Source: Hirundichthys speculiger (lineage: Eukaryota; Chordata; Actinopteri; Beloniformes; Exocoetidae). Taken from it: a DNA stretch of 64,000 nucleotides. Of the stretch, positions 21,501-41,445 are shown piece after piece; position 1 is the first letter of the stretch; the number at the start of each line of letters is the position of its first letter. Position numbers and translations under genes: made by a program. A model generated the notes under the pieces. It was not told the origin of the DNA. It saw only the letters and a list, made by a program, of their open reading frames with translations, and did not search any database. The DNA is taken from positions 1 to 64,000 of the forward strand of contig JAGFBZ010002549.1 of NCBI GenBank assembly GCA_018398805.1, in the 5' to 3' direction.

Positions 21501-22110
21501 GAGAAGAGGTGGATGAGAAGATGAGGCTGGTTGAGGAGAGACGCAAGGTGTAGTGTCTGTTTGTATTTGTGACCATTTACTCCATGACCTTATCTTTGTC
21601 ATCCTTTGCAGCCTGTCTCGTTTACCTCTTTCACACTTGTCTGTTCTCTCCAACCTTTCAGTTAAAGGAAGACAAGTTCAAGATACGTTTAAGGACAAAG
21701 TCGGCACGTGTTCGCGCCCCTACTACCATCTGCAACATCGAGAATAATGGGGTTACATTCCTCACCCCTGTTGAGGCTCTACAGTCACCTCTCACTCCTG
21801 ATACACCTTCAGCTCCAGAGAACCACAAGCAGATACACCACAGGGCCACTGAGGGAGCAGAAGGGGTTAGAGGGGCTGGAAATGACGGTAGGGAGTGTGA
21901 GGAGAAGGTAGGAAGGGCAGGTGAGAGGAAGGGTGGAGAGGAGGAAGGAGAGTGCAGTGCAGGACAAAGTGTAGAAGATGGTGAAAAAGAGGAGGAGGAG
22001 GAGGGGACCCTGGTGGAGAATTCAAGAAGGATGAGCTCCTTACAGCATTTGGAGAGCTGGAGAGTGATTCTAGCTTTCAACATACAGAGCCAACAGAGGA
22101 AATATTTTAG
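18398..22110 (+). CDS. stmnd1: stathmin domain-containing protein 1, 3' exons
   Basis: Four coding exons are visible: 18398-18581, 18669-18814, 21416-21547 and 21662-22110. All junctions are GT/AG with compatible phases. The second exon encodes [15 protein letters not shown], matching the SSDILEEL...GII segment I recall from human STMND1. The third and fourth encode a basic coiled-coil stretch ([15 protein letters not shown] then [20 protein letters not shown]) typical of a stathmin-like helix, which in other family members binds tubulin. The C-terminus is acidic and ends [10 protein letters not shown]...EEIF, but that tail is in a different frame from the start of the exon, so the exon carries a frame break near 21990-22020. 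In the unshifted frame translation would run to 22123. The N-terminal exon is missing and presumably lies left of the array. Its place beside rbm24 supports the identity. The protein is poorly characterised. Confidence 0.78.
18669..18814 (+). CDS. stmnd1: stmnd1 coding exon
   Basis: Acceptor ATTTCAG, donor ATG before GTGGGT. The split alanine codon (G + CT) joins it to the previous exon. It encodes the conserved [14 protein letters not shown] segment. The following intron holds two Tc1 remnants and LINE debris. Confidence 0.82.
18881..20059 (+). mobile_element. degraded Tc1/mariner transposon
   Basis: The left end CACTGGCCACTTTATTAGGT is mirrored at the right end by ACCTGATAAATTGGCTGGTG, giving imperfect terminal inverted repeats about 1.18 kb apart. 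Between them, broken plus-strand frames show transposase pieces: a helix-turn-helix part ([20 protein letters not shown]) near 19340, a WSDESRF-like catalytic region, [13 protein letters not shown] residues near 19730 and a C-terminal part ending at 20026. Several stops and frameshifts make it inactive. It sits in a stmnd1 intron. Confidence 0.85.
20070..20347 (-). mobile_element. LINE ORF 3' fragment
   Basis: On the minus strand this reads as a continuous peptide containing [14 protein letters not shown] and [19 protein letters not shown], ending PGLW-stop. I recognise it as the C-terminal end of a reverse-transcriptase ORF that recurs in fish and marine invertebrate genomes. The clade is uncertain. 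Confidence 0.55.
20348..20397. repeat. perfect hairpin, 22-bp arms
   Basis: Arms at 20348-20369 and 20376-20397 are exact reverse complements, separated by 6 nt (CCAAGC). The left arm belongs to the LINE fragment, so the right arm probably arose as a foldback copy of it. Confidence 0.9.
20440..20695. repeat. dispersed fish repeat fragment
   Basis: The block running CCTGGTGTGTTCTTTGGTCC ... GGACAACATTGGATCATTCA ... GTAAAGGGGCCCAATAATAT matches a high-copy teleost repeat that I recognise by sight. Its class (probably a DNA transposon part) is not certain. Confidence 0.5.
20700..21172 (+). mobile_element. Tc1/mariner transposase 3' remnant
   Basis: Plus-strand frames give [13 protein letters not shown] and [19 protein letters not shown], holding the second aspartate and the glutamate of a DD34E Tc1-family catalytic triad. 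The C-terminus ([16 protein letters not shown]) follows after stops. The N-terminal half is missing. It is a different family from the element at 18881-20059. Confidence 0.85.
21416..21547 (+). CDS. stmnd1: stmnd1 coding exon
   Basis: Exactly 44 codons between GTACCAG and GTGTAG, phase 0 at both ends. It encodes [15 protein letters not shown] and a helical [15 protein letters not shown], the core of the stathmin-like region. Confidence 0.85.
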
Positions 22111-22123
22111 GTTCATTACATAA
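21662..22123 (+). CDS. stmnd1: stmnd1 last coding exon, frame-broken
   Basis: Acceptor CCTTTCAG. The exon continues the basic helix, then becomes Pro/Thr- and Glu/Gly-rich. The frame used at the start reaches a stop at 22121-22123. The conserved-looking tail ([18 protein letters not shown], stop at 22108-22110) lies in the frame two bases over. One missing base near the GAGGAGGAGGAGGAGGGG tract would reconcile them. Confidence 0.72.
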   Translation, partial: LKEDKFKIRLRTKSARVRAPTTICNIENNGVTFLTPVEALQSPLTPDTPSAPENHKQIHHRATEGAEGVRGAGNDGRECEEKVGRAGERKGGEEEGECSAGQSVEDGEKEEEEEGTLVENSRRMSSLQHLESWRVILAFNIQSQQRKYFRFIT

Positions 22124-22460
22124 ATGAAACACATATCAGCACTACAAGGAGTGAAGAAAGACAGAGGCAGCCAAATTATTACTTTTTGCACAGTTAAAAA
22201 GTCTGTTTATCTGTATATATAAACACACACACATATACATACAAACAAGTGAAATGTAACACACATGATGGAGAATTGTTTGTTTGCAGCTTTGATCCAG
22301 TCATATGACAGCTCAGCAATAAGAACAAAGGAAAATTGTTTTGTTTTTTTTTATTGCATTGTAAATTACTTCAGCAAATGCTTTGTCGTGGCTGGTAAAT
22401 ATAGTTAATCGACTATATTTTCATGTTCTTGCCAAAATTGTTTTGCCGTTGTCACGTTGG

Positions 22461-22475
22461 ACACTAGATGGCGCC
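22461..22475 (+). promoter_or_regulatory. CTCF-like core site
   Basis: ACACTAGATGGCGCC matches the vertebrate CTCF core CCASYAGRKGGCRSY at 14 of 15 positions by eye. It lies in the predicted stmnd1 3' UTR, between stmnd1 and rbm24. Confidence 0.45.
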
Positions 22476-22617
22476 CTTTCAGTGGGCTAAAGTGGTGTAT
22501 CAGCACCCAGACATTTGTGCACGTTATTTGTAACATAATATAGAGATGTTTTATCTCTGACCACATGTGAGAAAGTGTAAAAAGATGTGTTTAATTCTTG
22601 GTTCTTATTAATAAGTT

Positions 22618-22623
22618 AATAAA
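22618..22623 (+). terminator. stmnd1: stmnd1 poly(A) signal
   Basis: Canonical AATAAA about 510 nt past the stmnd1 stop. It is the only clear plus-strand signal before rbm24 and is followed by TG-rich sequence (TGTGTTGTGTGTATG). Confidence 0.6.
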
Positions 22624-22629
22624 GCTCAT

Positions 22630-24300
22630 ACCCCATAAATGTGTTGTGTGTATGAAAGTACAGCAGAGGTGTATGTTTAGGTATTTATCGAAATACTAAT
22701 ATTTAAAATGTAAACCTCCTGAACCAGAGAAACATTTGAAGTTTATAATATGTTTTTAGAGTGTTGTTGAGGTTGTGACGCTGGCGTGACTGTGCTGTGA
22801 GTATTCAGCTGTTTTAGGAACTTTTGAGCCTTTAGCTTTGCTCTGCCTAAGTGGGTGGGCTCTATCTAAATGTGTGACAAGCCAAAGTTATAATCTTATC
22901 CACAGCTTTACCAGAGATTAATTTTAATTATCCTTTTGCTTCAATACATTGTTATGGAAAATGGGGATGTTTCTTTAAAGTAGGACCAGCTGCTACAAGT
23001 TATATTTCAGGTGAAGATTTCTGACACATGTATACCATGAGGCCTATAAATGAGTAGAATAAATTAACCTTTCAAAGGGGCCTCCATATTGTTTAAATAT
23101 AAGAGCATTCAGGCTCGTCAGCATGCTGCACATGAGCCAGGACAATAAGAATACGCAACCTGACCGGACGCCCCATTGTTGAGCCCGAGAAACCTGATAT
23201 AGGTTCCACTTTTTTCACAAATCTGCTTGGACATTAACGGGAGTGTGGCTGCATTAATAAAACAGCAAGTAAACAGAGACAGTGCAGAAATACACTTCAT
23301 CAGGTTGCATGTACCATGGAGTCCTGTAGAAACAGGTTACGCTGAGACAGACACGGCAATAATTGTGGGCCCTTGTCATACTTCTGTCTTGAAGAATAGA
23401 GGTCAGTATTAAGATAATTTACCAGACTGCAGAAAATTAAATCTGTATGGTGACTTTTGGTTTTGTAACAAGAAGGCCAGCACTCGTAAAAATGAAAGCT
23501 GTGTCCTCAGCGTTTGCTTTATCTTATAACTGCATCAAGTGACTTGACTTAACTGACACCTTTGTGCAAATATGACACATGGCAACCTAATGCTGCCACT
23601 GCAAATGTGTCAAGTCACTGTGTGACACATGGGGGGACAGGTGTATGCAGGACAGCGGGGTGCTCACATGAGCAAGTCATTATAAATGATTAACTGAAGA
23701 GATCCCTCTCACATTACCAAAGCTGAATTACTCATCCTGGCAGTTCAGGGGGAGATTCAGAGATCCCAGGCATTTTATCATTAATGCTCAGACACTCTTG
23801 ATCCTTCTTATCTCTGATTGTTTCACCTAAGCTTTCCTTATCATATATTCTCTTTAAGGAAAGAGTTGAGCCTAGTCACTTTGGTTTTTAAGTTCACGAC
23901 CATAGAAATTGAGGCCAATTGAAAGATCAGGTCTGTTCCATTTACATGACTCTATGACTGTCCAAGTGAAAATATATGTTAAGATAAAGAAGGTAAGATT
24001 GATTGAATAATACTGAAGAAGGGGGGGGGGGGGGGGGATCAGAGTGCAACCAATTATATGTCTTTTGACTGTCCTCAGAAGCTTGCCAAAACCCTGTTAA
24101 CCCCACACAGATGGATTGTCTACCCTGACCACTGATAGAAAAGAAAGACTTCAAGAAAAAGTTCAAACCTGATCGTCTCAGAATAGAGAGAAAAGATTAG
24201 ACGCAACAGGTGTGCATTTCTAATACAGGAAGTCAGCTCCTCTTTCCTCCAAACTGGTTGGTAAATTAAACCTGATTTTGTAAAGACAGGCTTGGATCCT
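22630..24300. other. stmnd1-rbm24 intergenic DNA
   Basis: No gene, transposon or RNA was recognised. The only notable item is a 17-base poly-G tract at 24021-24037. Confidence 0.6.
24021..24037. repeat. poly-G tract
   Basis: A run of 17 G upstream of rbm24. Tracts of this kind can form G-quadruplexes and are error-prone in sequencing. Confidence 0.9.
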
Positions 24301-24709
24301 GTGAAGGAGCCGCGGTGCCTCGCGCTGTGCAGGCTTCCCAGCTGTTTGCGCGCGCCGGTGGGCGGGCCGAGCAGATGAACGGACAACTGGGAGGAGTTAG
24401 AGGCGCCGCTTTTAGGAATGGGTCCCAAACCTATTTAGTTAGACAGCAGAGTTAACGAAGGAGAGCTGGAAGCACCTGATGGTATGTTTGGGACAATCCG
24501 CTCCATGTCACTGCCCTCTTAACTGTCGCGAGACAAAAAATCTACCTCCAGGCTTCATCACTGTCGAGTTTCTCTCCTGTTGTCTGTTTTGAAGAAGTTT
24601 CCAGCGGATCTCTGCTTTTACCCATCATCACCCAAAGAGCTATCGATAAGGGGACTTTGCACTATTATACTTTTTTTATTGACTCTATTTATTGTATTTT
24701 GCACTAACG
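24300..24709 (+). promoter_or_regulatory. rbm24: rbm24 promoter and 5' UTR
   Basis: GC-rich and CpG-rich relative to its surroundings between about 24305 and 24420. It includes an SP1-type GGGCGGG at 24360-24366 and a CAGCTG E-box at 24339-24344. E-boxes are bound by myogenic bHLH factors, and rbm24 is a known muscle gene downstream of MyoD. The transcription start was not determined; no convincing TATA box was seen. Confidence 0.5.
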
Positions 24710-33722
<9,013 letters not shown>

Positions 33723-35753
33723 CAGCCACTGCAACTGTTGGACACGCAGAGAGAGGAGGACGACCCCGGTCACAGCTGTTTAATTACAAGAAGGCAAGGA
33801 AAAGAAAGATGGAGTGGCCTCAATGGTGGGCATGTCAACAACTCCAAGGCAGAGTTGCTTTAAAAAGTTGATGATAGTGATGGTGGTGATGGTAGTGATG
33901 GCGATGGTGGGCTGGGAACTTTTTACAGTAACTTTCCAACTTGCTGTGCTTCAACCAAAAAGCAGAAAATGAAAAAAAAGTGCAGAAAAAAATTATTTAC
34001 TATTATTATTGTTGTTATTATTATGATTATTATCATCATTACTATTATTATTGTAGTAGAGTACTTTTTTTCTAGAGAAAAAAAAATACAGGAACTAATC
34101 CCAGTGGTTGGTATCCTGTAGATTTTCAACTAAGCCTTTAAGTCCTATTGCTGTCTTTAACGTTAGTTTAGGAAAATGCTCTTTTTTTTCTCTTGTTGCG
34201 TTCCACAAGTGTTTTTAGTTATTTAATGCCCTCATAACATTTATATTTATTATTATTACTCACCGAGGGCTCTGCTTGTTCATTTTGTCTTTCAAGTGCA
34301 TTTTTTGAAGTTAATATTTTCAGATAATCAGGGAAATGGAACCGTTTCCAGTATGTTTGCTATTATTATGTGACCTCTGTCAAGAAGTCAAGGAGTTGTA
34401 ACTTGTTGTGTCACACACATTTGAAGAACTACCTTTTTATCTTCCTGATGCTGAATGTCCCTTTTTTAACTCAGTCTTGACCTTTTGACCTATGCAAACA
34501 AATCACCATAAGACAAAAAAAGAATAAAAAAAGAAAGAAAACTTAAAAAAGGAAAAAAAAACAACCTGAAAATGTCATCAGCTCTGGCTTGACTCTTGGA
34601 CTAAAGGGGGACTTGGCAAGCAAAGCAAAAGCACTGACAAAAGAAGAGAGGTTGGCTTCAGACAATGAGAAACACTAAATCTGTTGCCTTTCCACATTTC
34701 ACTCACATGTATACATCCAGAGCTGCACACATAGCAGCCGAAGACAAAGGCAGCGCAGTCGTGTATCTCTGTGATGGCGAGAAAGAGAAAAGAGAGAGAG
34801 CAGCCACTGGTGGGGGTGGACGGAGCCGCTCCAGCAGCACACAGACGGATCACTCTGGAAAGAACGCATCACTTGTGCTCGTTTGTTGAGCTGTCACATT
34901 TTAATCCGGGGCCAAGCCCTTTGGGAACCGACTTTACACCCCTCCACCCGACATAGAGCCCCATGGTGCCCCCCCACCCCCCAGCCCCTGGTCATTCAGC
35001 GCTGCCACTGTCAGCATTTTCACCTCTGTGCTGCTGCAGTCGGGTGTCAGGTACACACTCACTTCCACCAAAGCCACCCCAGCACTTGGTCTGCCTCATG
35101 TCTGTCAAGAACGCCAGGTGGGGTGGAGAAGATGGGGTTTTCATGTCATGTCGGTCTGTGTGCCTTACATTTTACTACTCTTTGAAAGGAAGCAAAAAAA
35201 TGAAAAAGAGAGAAATGTACTATTTAAGATATTTATTTTTGAGGGTTGACAATGTTGACACTCTGAGAGTAGAGACTTAGTGGCGGTACTGTATTAATAT
35301 TATGTACTCATCTCAAGGCATATATAAGTTATTGATTAGTTTATTATTATTATTACTATTATTATTATTATTAACATACTCAACCAAAAATGTTCATGTA
35401 GGAATTATTTAAAATACTGTTATGTGCACTGTACTTTTTTAAAAATCTTTTTGAATCTTTAGAACATGACATTAAAAATTAGCTTAATGCCTTTTGTATG
35501 GAAGAACTTTATTTAAGTTTAGGCCCATTTGCATGCATAATGTACTCTGCCTCTTCTATGTTTAGGTGAGAGGAAAATAACAATGATAAGTTTGACAAAA
35601 ACAAGCAAACATGCTGCTTTATTCAACTAGAATGTATAGTCGTCGTCAAGGTTTCAGTAGCTATGCTTCTTTTGCTTCATATTCATCAGATGGGCTGTTT
35701 TACACTGTTGGGAATTTTTATACTTGAACTCTTTCTTACAAGGGAAATATGAA

Positions 35754-35759
35754 AATAAA
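35754..35759 (+). terminator. rbm24: rbm24 poly(A) signal, candidate
   Basis: AATAAA within GAAAATAAATAAC, about 2.03 kb past the stop. Confidence 0.5.
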
Positions 35760-35902
35760 TAACAAAAAAGAAAAAAACTTTTCTGAGAAGCATTTCGTTG
35801 TCACTGGATGAAGGCTTGTAAAGTGTTGCTATTTAAATGCAAAGGTCCTGTTGATATTAAAACCTTTACTTCAGAATTTCAGCATCATTTACTCAAAATC
35901 AA

Positions 35903-35908
35903 AATAAA
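35903..35908 (+). terminator. rbm24: rbm24 poly(A) signal, distal candidate
   Basis: AATAAA followed 13 nt later by a run of A. It is the last signal before the LINE. Confidence 0.5.
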
Positions 35909-35934
35909 ATGTTCTATATTTGAAAAAAAAACAT

Positions 35935-37280
35935 GCTGTCCTTTCTTTTCATTGGTTATTCATATTGTACATAAATGATAGAAGCAATGCGTCAAATATA
36001 TTGAAAAAGGTCATTTCTGCTGAGGATACAAATGTTTTTTGTGAGGGAGATAACCTACAACAGTTACTGAAGATTGTCTCTGCTGAACTCTCCAAGTTGA
36101 AACTGTGCTTTGATGCAAATAAATTATCATTAAACATTAAAAAACTAAGTTCATGGTCTTTGGTAAATGTAATACAGTACACCAGAAAACACACCAGTTG
36201 AATTGATGATTGATAGAATTGATAGAATTAAATTAGAAAGAGAACACATTTCTGTTTGTAATAACAGACCACAATCTCAACTGGAAAGTTCAGGTTAAAC
36301 ACGTCAAAACTGGCACAGAGTTTCAGAATCTTAAGTAAATTAAGACACATTCTGAACCACAAAATACTGTATAAACTGCACTGTACACCTTTTTTTCTTA
36401 TATAAACTACTGTGCAGAAGTGTGGGGCAATACCTACAAAAGCAGCCTACAGCCAATATGCACCATGCAAAATAAAGTAATACGAATAGTCAACAATGTG
36501 GGATATTATGAACACACCAATTATTTATTTTTAAAATTACAAACACTGAAATTTATCAACTTAGTCAATTTCAAAACTGCTCTAATTTTTTATAAAGCTA
36601 GATACAAATTACTTCCAGGCAACATTCAAAGATGGTTCAAAAACAGAATATAACTAAAGAGGGAGAGGGAATCTAAAGCAGCCAACGGTTCATAGCACAC
36701 TGAAAAGCATGTGCACATCCGTCTGTGGGGTGAAGTTGTGGAATAGTTTACCTGATGATATCAAAGAAAGCAAACATGTGGCTTAATTTAAAAAACAGCT
36801 TTAAAAATACACATTAGTATAGCAATGAGTAACTGATGACAAATTCAGAAATGTTATATCATGTTGTACATTATATATGATATGATATGATATGATATGA
36901 TATTGTATTATATTATATTATATTATATATTATATTATATTATATATTATATTATATTATATTATATTATATTATATTATATTATATTATATTATATTAT
37001 ATTATATTATATAAGATTAAAGACCATGTAAAAAAAAATGCAAATGAATGGGGGTAGGGATTAAATAGGCTTAAGCTTCCCTCTACTCCTTAATCTCAAC
37101 ATACATGAACCAACAAAACTTTATGCTATTACAGCCTGTATTAATCAAAGTTAATTTTTTTCTTTTCTGATAAATCTGTGTGGTACACCATTGTATCATT
37201 ATTCATATATTGTAAATAGTACTGTACAGCTCATATATGTTCAAAAATAAATATTAATTCATTCATTCATTCATTCACTT
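35935..37280 (+). mobile_element. 5'-truncated LINE reverse transcriptase
   Basis: Broken plus-strand frames show reverse transcriptase pieces: LFILYINDRSNASNILKK, then SAEDTNVF (a decayed form of the FADDTNVF catalytic box), then LSKLKLCFDANKLSLNI, and near 36420 the C-terminal NKVIRIVNNVGYYEHTNYLF. The 3' part has a GATAT/TATTA tract at 36870-37012, a block containing GGGATTAAATAGGCTTAAGC, and an (ATTC)n tail at about 37256-37276. This is a common fish LINE of the L2/Rex/Jockey group. It starts within about 30 nt of the distal rbm24 poly(A) signal. Confidence 0.82.
36870..37013. repeat. (GATAT)/(TATTA) microsatellite
   Basis: About 140 bp of GATAT and then TATTA repeats within the 3' part of the LINE. 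Confidence 0.95.
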
Positions 37281-38790
37281 ATTTTACATCAGTTGATTTA
37301 AATATCAGTGTTGTGGTGAATCATTGTACATACATACAGGAGTCATTTATGTTTTTGTGGGCATTATTTCTACCTCACACATGTCATATTTTTAAAGAGC
37401 TTATGTTGCACATTTTGAGTTTTCACTTTCCATCTTTGTGTTATATAGATTTATTTGTTCAGTCAAAATGTCTGGGGAATTACAAGTCCACAAAAATGTG
37501 AGTTTTTCTCATCTAAAAAGACCCTAAACTGCTTTAAGGTGTCATGTCTGGCTTTTTGGAAGGGCACCTTAAAAGCACAGGAGAAAAATGGAGCATTTCA
37601 GGCAAAAAGCTTCATAGACATGTTAACAGTCACAACCTGTATGAATTATTTTTTTATAACATTCAAACATTATCAAACCAACTCCCAGAATACAAAGATG
37701 AACCTTTAAAGGGCTCTATAGTATACACTCTTTCCTTTTTTGTGTGTGAACAGGCATAAAACAGACAATGATTTACTCATCATCATCATTATCATCCATA
37801 GCCCCTTCAAAGCTGCTCATCAGCTCATTGGAGGATGAGGCCTGTCCTAAAAGGTGAGAGGCAGCGTACACCCTACACAAGTTTCCAATCCATCCATGGC
37901 CACACAGAGACAAACAGGACAAACATGCAGAAATGGTAAAAAAAAGGGAAACTGTGAAAATGATTTGACTTGTATAGAGTAGATCATTATTAATTCATTA
38001 TTTTTATCTCAGTGATTACCATCATTACCAGGGGCCTGTATCACAAAAGTGATGAGATAGAGGCACTGCGATGCTAATGTTTGTTTTGACAATAAAGCAA
38101 GCTTTCATAATTCCCTGGAAGGAATCATTTGTGGTCACAGATTTGATAAAATATCCTGTACAACCATGGCTCATTAGCCAGCTGGGTAGCTACTGTGTGT
38201 TGTCATGTCAGCCAAAGTAAAAGCTGAGTAACCGTGTCTGTGTGTATTTATAGCAGGATTGAATGTTCAGTCAGAATAACCTTCCTGCTGCATTAACAGA
38301 AGCAAATGACATCAGGTACATGCAGCAACTGTAACCTCTGTTATCTTAGTCAAAATTTTAATCAGTAGGTAAGAACGTGTAAAAGGCTCCACAGGTTGTC
38401 CTACCACAGACCAAGGCAGAGAAACAGAAACAAAAACCATTCAGATATGATTTGTGGCTGATTTGTCACTCTGAATTTGCATCGTACAATTGTTTTGCAT
38501 TATTTTATATGTCTATTTGTGGGCATTTTTGTGTGCAAACATGGAGGTAATGATTCTCAGATAAGGATAAGACATGTCCTTATGTCTATTGCCACTTTAT
38601 GTAGTGTATATGAACCCAGTAATTATCCTAATAGTTGTTCTTTTGGATTTAGATTCAGCTAAAGACACTTGATCGCAGCATCTAGTTTAGGCTACAGGCT
38701 GCACAGGATGCTGGGTGTTTGTGGGTCTGCCTTCAGCCGATTCTCTTCCTGTCTTACTGACAAGAGCTTTTCTGTGTCCATCTAACACTT
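37281..38790. other. intergenic DNA between rbm24 and cap2, part 1
   Basis: No gene was seen. At about 37850-37925 a short block (GAGAGGCAGCGTACACCCTA ... CCATGGCCACACAGAGACAA) matches a dispersed fish repeat; a second piece of the same family lies at 43236-43340. Confidence 0.55.
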
Positions 38791-39829
38791 GGTATCAGAT
38801 AAGGCTCCCTGTCCTGTAGTTTTCTGCAGGGATATGTTCTTGAAACTATTTTGTTTACTTTGTACATGTTACCTGTTGGAGACTTACTTGCAAAGTTTAG
38901 CAACATTTCCTATCATCTATATGCGGATGATATCCAGCTTCACTGCTTCTTTCTGCCCAAAATGACCCCTCAAGTCGTACCCAGCGAGAATAATCTTTAA
39001 ACTGCCATCAGTTCCTGGTTAGCTGCAAATCTTCTTCAGTTAACTTCAGGAAGAACTGAAACCGTTGCTCCTGACATCTCCATCCCAGCGATCACACAGA
39101 GGCTTTTTTGTTGGCTCTTTTGCAAAATCGAGTTTGCGAAAGCCTTCTGGACTGTTCAACAGCTGACTCACTCAGTTTTCTTTCATCTCAGAAACTTTGA
39201 TAATTAGGACATGTTTCTGAGGCAGAACTGATTAGTCATGCTTTTAATTTTTCATGGCTGGACGACTGTATACTCTCTTTTTAGCCCGTTGAAACATAAC
39301 ATCCCTAAATCTGTAGCGGTCTGCTCATAATGCAGCAGCTCATCTTTTATCCAGCTCCAGGAAGAAAGGCCACATCACTCAGATTTTAATAACTCTTCAC
39401 TGCCTTCCAGCCAGTTTTAAAATCATTTTTAAAATTCGTATTTTAATCCTTAAAGCTCTCAACAGTGAAGCTCTCCAGTATACGGATGTCTGAGCTCTTA
39501 CAGTTGCACTCTTGTACTCGGTCTCTGAGGTGCTGAGGTGCAGATATTACTGGTGGTGCTTCAGTCTTATTTGAAAACATATGATGACTCTGTGTTTGGG
39601 GTAGAGGCAGACACTCAGAAACTCTACCACTCTTTGTTTTATAGTTTATATAAAACAGCTAAAAACATTTTTTTTTTTCAGGTAGACTTTTAGATGATGT
39701 TGCATGTTGTCTCAAGCTGTTTCTGTTCTTATTCCTGTTTGTTTTAACAGTTGTGTTAATTGCTTTTATTTACTATTTCATTTTATTGTAAAACACTTTG
39801 TGACTGCTGCCTGTGAAGGGTAATATACA

Positions 39830-39893
<64 letters not shown>

Positions 39894-39955
39894 CTGTGAC
39901 TTACTTAAAAACTCCAAATTGTGGGACAATAAAGTATATCTTATCTTATCAAGAT
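38790..39955 (+). mobile_element. degraded L2-type LINE
   Basis: Translation in shifting plus-strand frames gives YHLYADDIQLHC (the catalytic YADD box, near 38915), then SSWLAANLLQLT and, further on, LHCLPASFKI and ILILKALNSEAL, the usual C-terminal motifs of fish L2 elements. Many stops and deletions are present. The 3' end holds a (TA)n tract at 39832-39891 and TGTGGGACAATAAAGTATAT, a familiar L2 tail. Confidence 0.82.
39832..39891. repeat. (TA)n microsatellite
   Basis: About 60 bp of pure TA within the 3' tail of the L2 remnant. Confidence 0.95.
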
Positions 39956-41282
39956 TTCATTTATTAAACTGTTATGGTAATTATTTCATTTTGTGTAATT
40001 ATTGTTTTCCTTTGTGATGACATTCTTGTCCTTACATTGAAATGATCTTCAGTTGATGTTATAAGAAACACTACAAATTAACGTCACATCCAGTGAGGGT
40101 TCACATGGATACAACTACATACGATAAAGTCTCTGAGGACTGTGTCTATCAATGATTCATTGGTTTTCTAATCAATAAGTCATGTTGAAGAGCGTGAGGT
40201 GCTCCTTCTCTGCCTTCCTTCACTCGGTTCAGAGGAGTATTTTAGTCACTGGTGAAACATGACACTGGACTACATACCGCGGGTGGTGGGTGACCATGAC
40301 ACAGCATTGATGAGGCAAAGCCTGATGGGTGAAATCAGCAGCGGTTATAGTAACAGATCCAAAGACAAGATTAAGAGTGTCATGTTATCCAACAGATAAT
40401 GTGGAGCCGTGATGCTTCTCTGGTTTGACTTTAAAGTTTATTTTAGTCATCAGCATAACCTTTTTAAAAGGGGATATGTTAGAGATGGTGTATAAGCTAT
40501 GTGTAATTTCTAAATACGTTACAGATAAGTTATAGTTTAAAATGAGGGTTTAATTCATCGTTAACATCTTGGCTCCTTTACTGACCTAATAAATAGTTAC
40601 CATCTTGTGTCTTTTACTGTTGTGGTACATGCAGGATGTGTTTGGTCTTGCTGAAATCACCTACATATTTGTTGATGTTTAGTTCAAATATCACATGACA
40701 TCATTTGGGTGATGTGACATCACCAAAAAGTTACATACTCTACCTTTAAATGATTTGTAAACTTCTAGGAAGTAGTGTTATACTTAAACTCTCCTCACTG
40801 TTGACCTAACATGTTGGGAACAGCTAGTTGTACAAATATCCCACTCCACCACCGTTTAAGTTAATACAACTTTGAGACAAAATTATAGCTGTCTAGAAAT
40901 GTTGGAAACTCTATTTTGCATGAATGTTTAGCACAAAATATGCAAAAAGTTGCACTTAGAATTTTTTTCTCCTATTAAGGCAGAAAAAAGGAACTTTTGC
41001 CATTTTTAGCTTGGTGCCCATATAGGCATGAAGGTTAAGTCACTTGTACATGATTTATTCTTATTTAGTCTCTTGTATGGTCACTGTCTTCATTTGTCTT
41101 CCATTATTACTGTCTTGTGCATCTTAGTTGCCTCTGCCATGATCTCCCCTGTAGCTCTGTGAGCTACTTTCATCATTGTTGATGTGTGACATAGTTACTT
41201 TGGCTGGTTTTTGCAAATAACAAAACCATGAGGGCTAGACAGCACTTCCTAAAAGTAAGCAAATACATCTTGAAATAAAGAT

Positions 41283-41345
41283 AAAATAAGATATTCCTTT
41301 ATTTGTCCCACAATGGGGAAATTTACATTGTTACAGCAGCAAGTG
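41283..41345 (-). repeat. LINE/SINE tail fragment
   Basis: ATAAGATATTCCTTTATTTG followed by TCCCACAATGGGGAAATTTA is the reverse complement of a tail shared by many fish L2-mobilised repeats. Confidence 0.5.
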
Positions 41346-41425
41346 AAAATAGCAATGGAACCTGATATTTTAACATTAAAATAAAATACTTGGCGCTTCT
41401 TTAAGAGATAAATCAGTTTATCTTG

Positions 41426-41445
41426 CCCCCCCCCCCCCCCCCCCC
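41426..41445. repeat. poly-C tract
   Basis: A run of 20 C followed by ACCCCC, in the rbm24-cap2 intergenic region. Confidence 0.9.

Larger units (their letters stand above)
33723..35925 (+). other. rbm24: rbm24 3' UTR
   Basis: About 2.2 kb, AT-rich, with ATT/ATG microsatellite-like stretches near 33990-34050 and 35340-35370 and several ATTTA pentamers (for example near 35226). Poly(A) signals AATAAA lie at 34523, 35754 and 35903. The last is followed by an A-run and then LINE sequence. A long AU-rich 3' UTR is usual for this gene. Confidence 0.7.

Noticed and set aside
21658..22191. 177-codon minus-strand frame opposite stmnd1 exon 4
   Set aside because: It is the antisense of the Glu-rich exon (Ser/Pro-rich by complement); the plus strand has the splice sites and family match.
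35920..36653. Open frames resembling reverse transcriptase as a host gene
   Set aside because: Frames are broken and the catalytic FADD is decayed to SAED; it is a LINE remnant.
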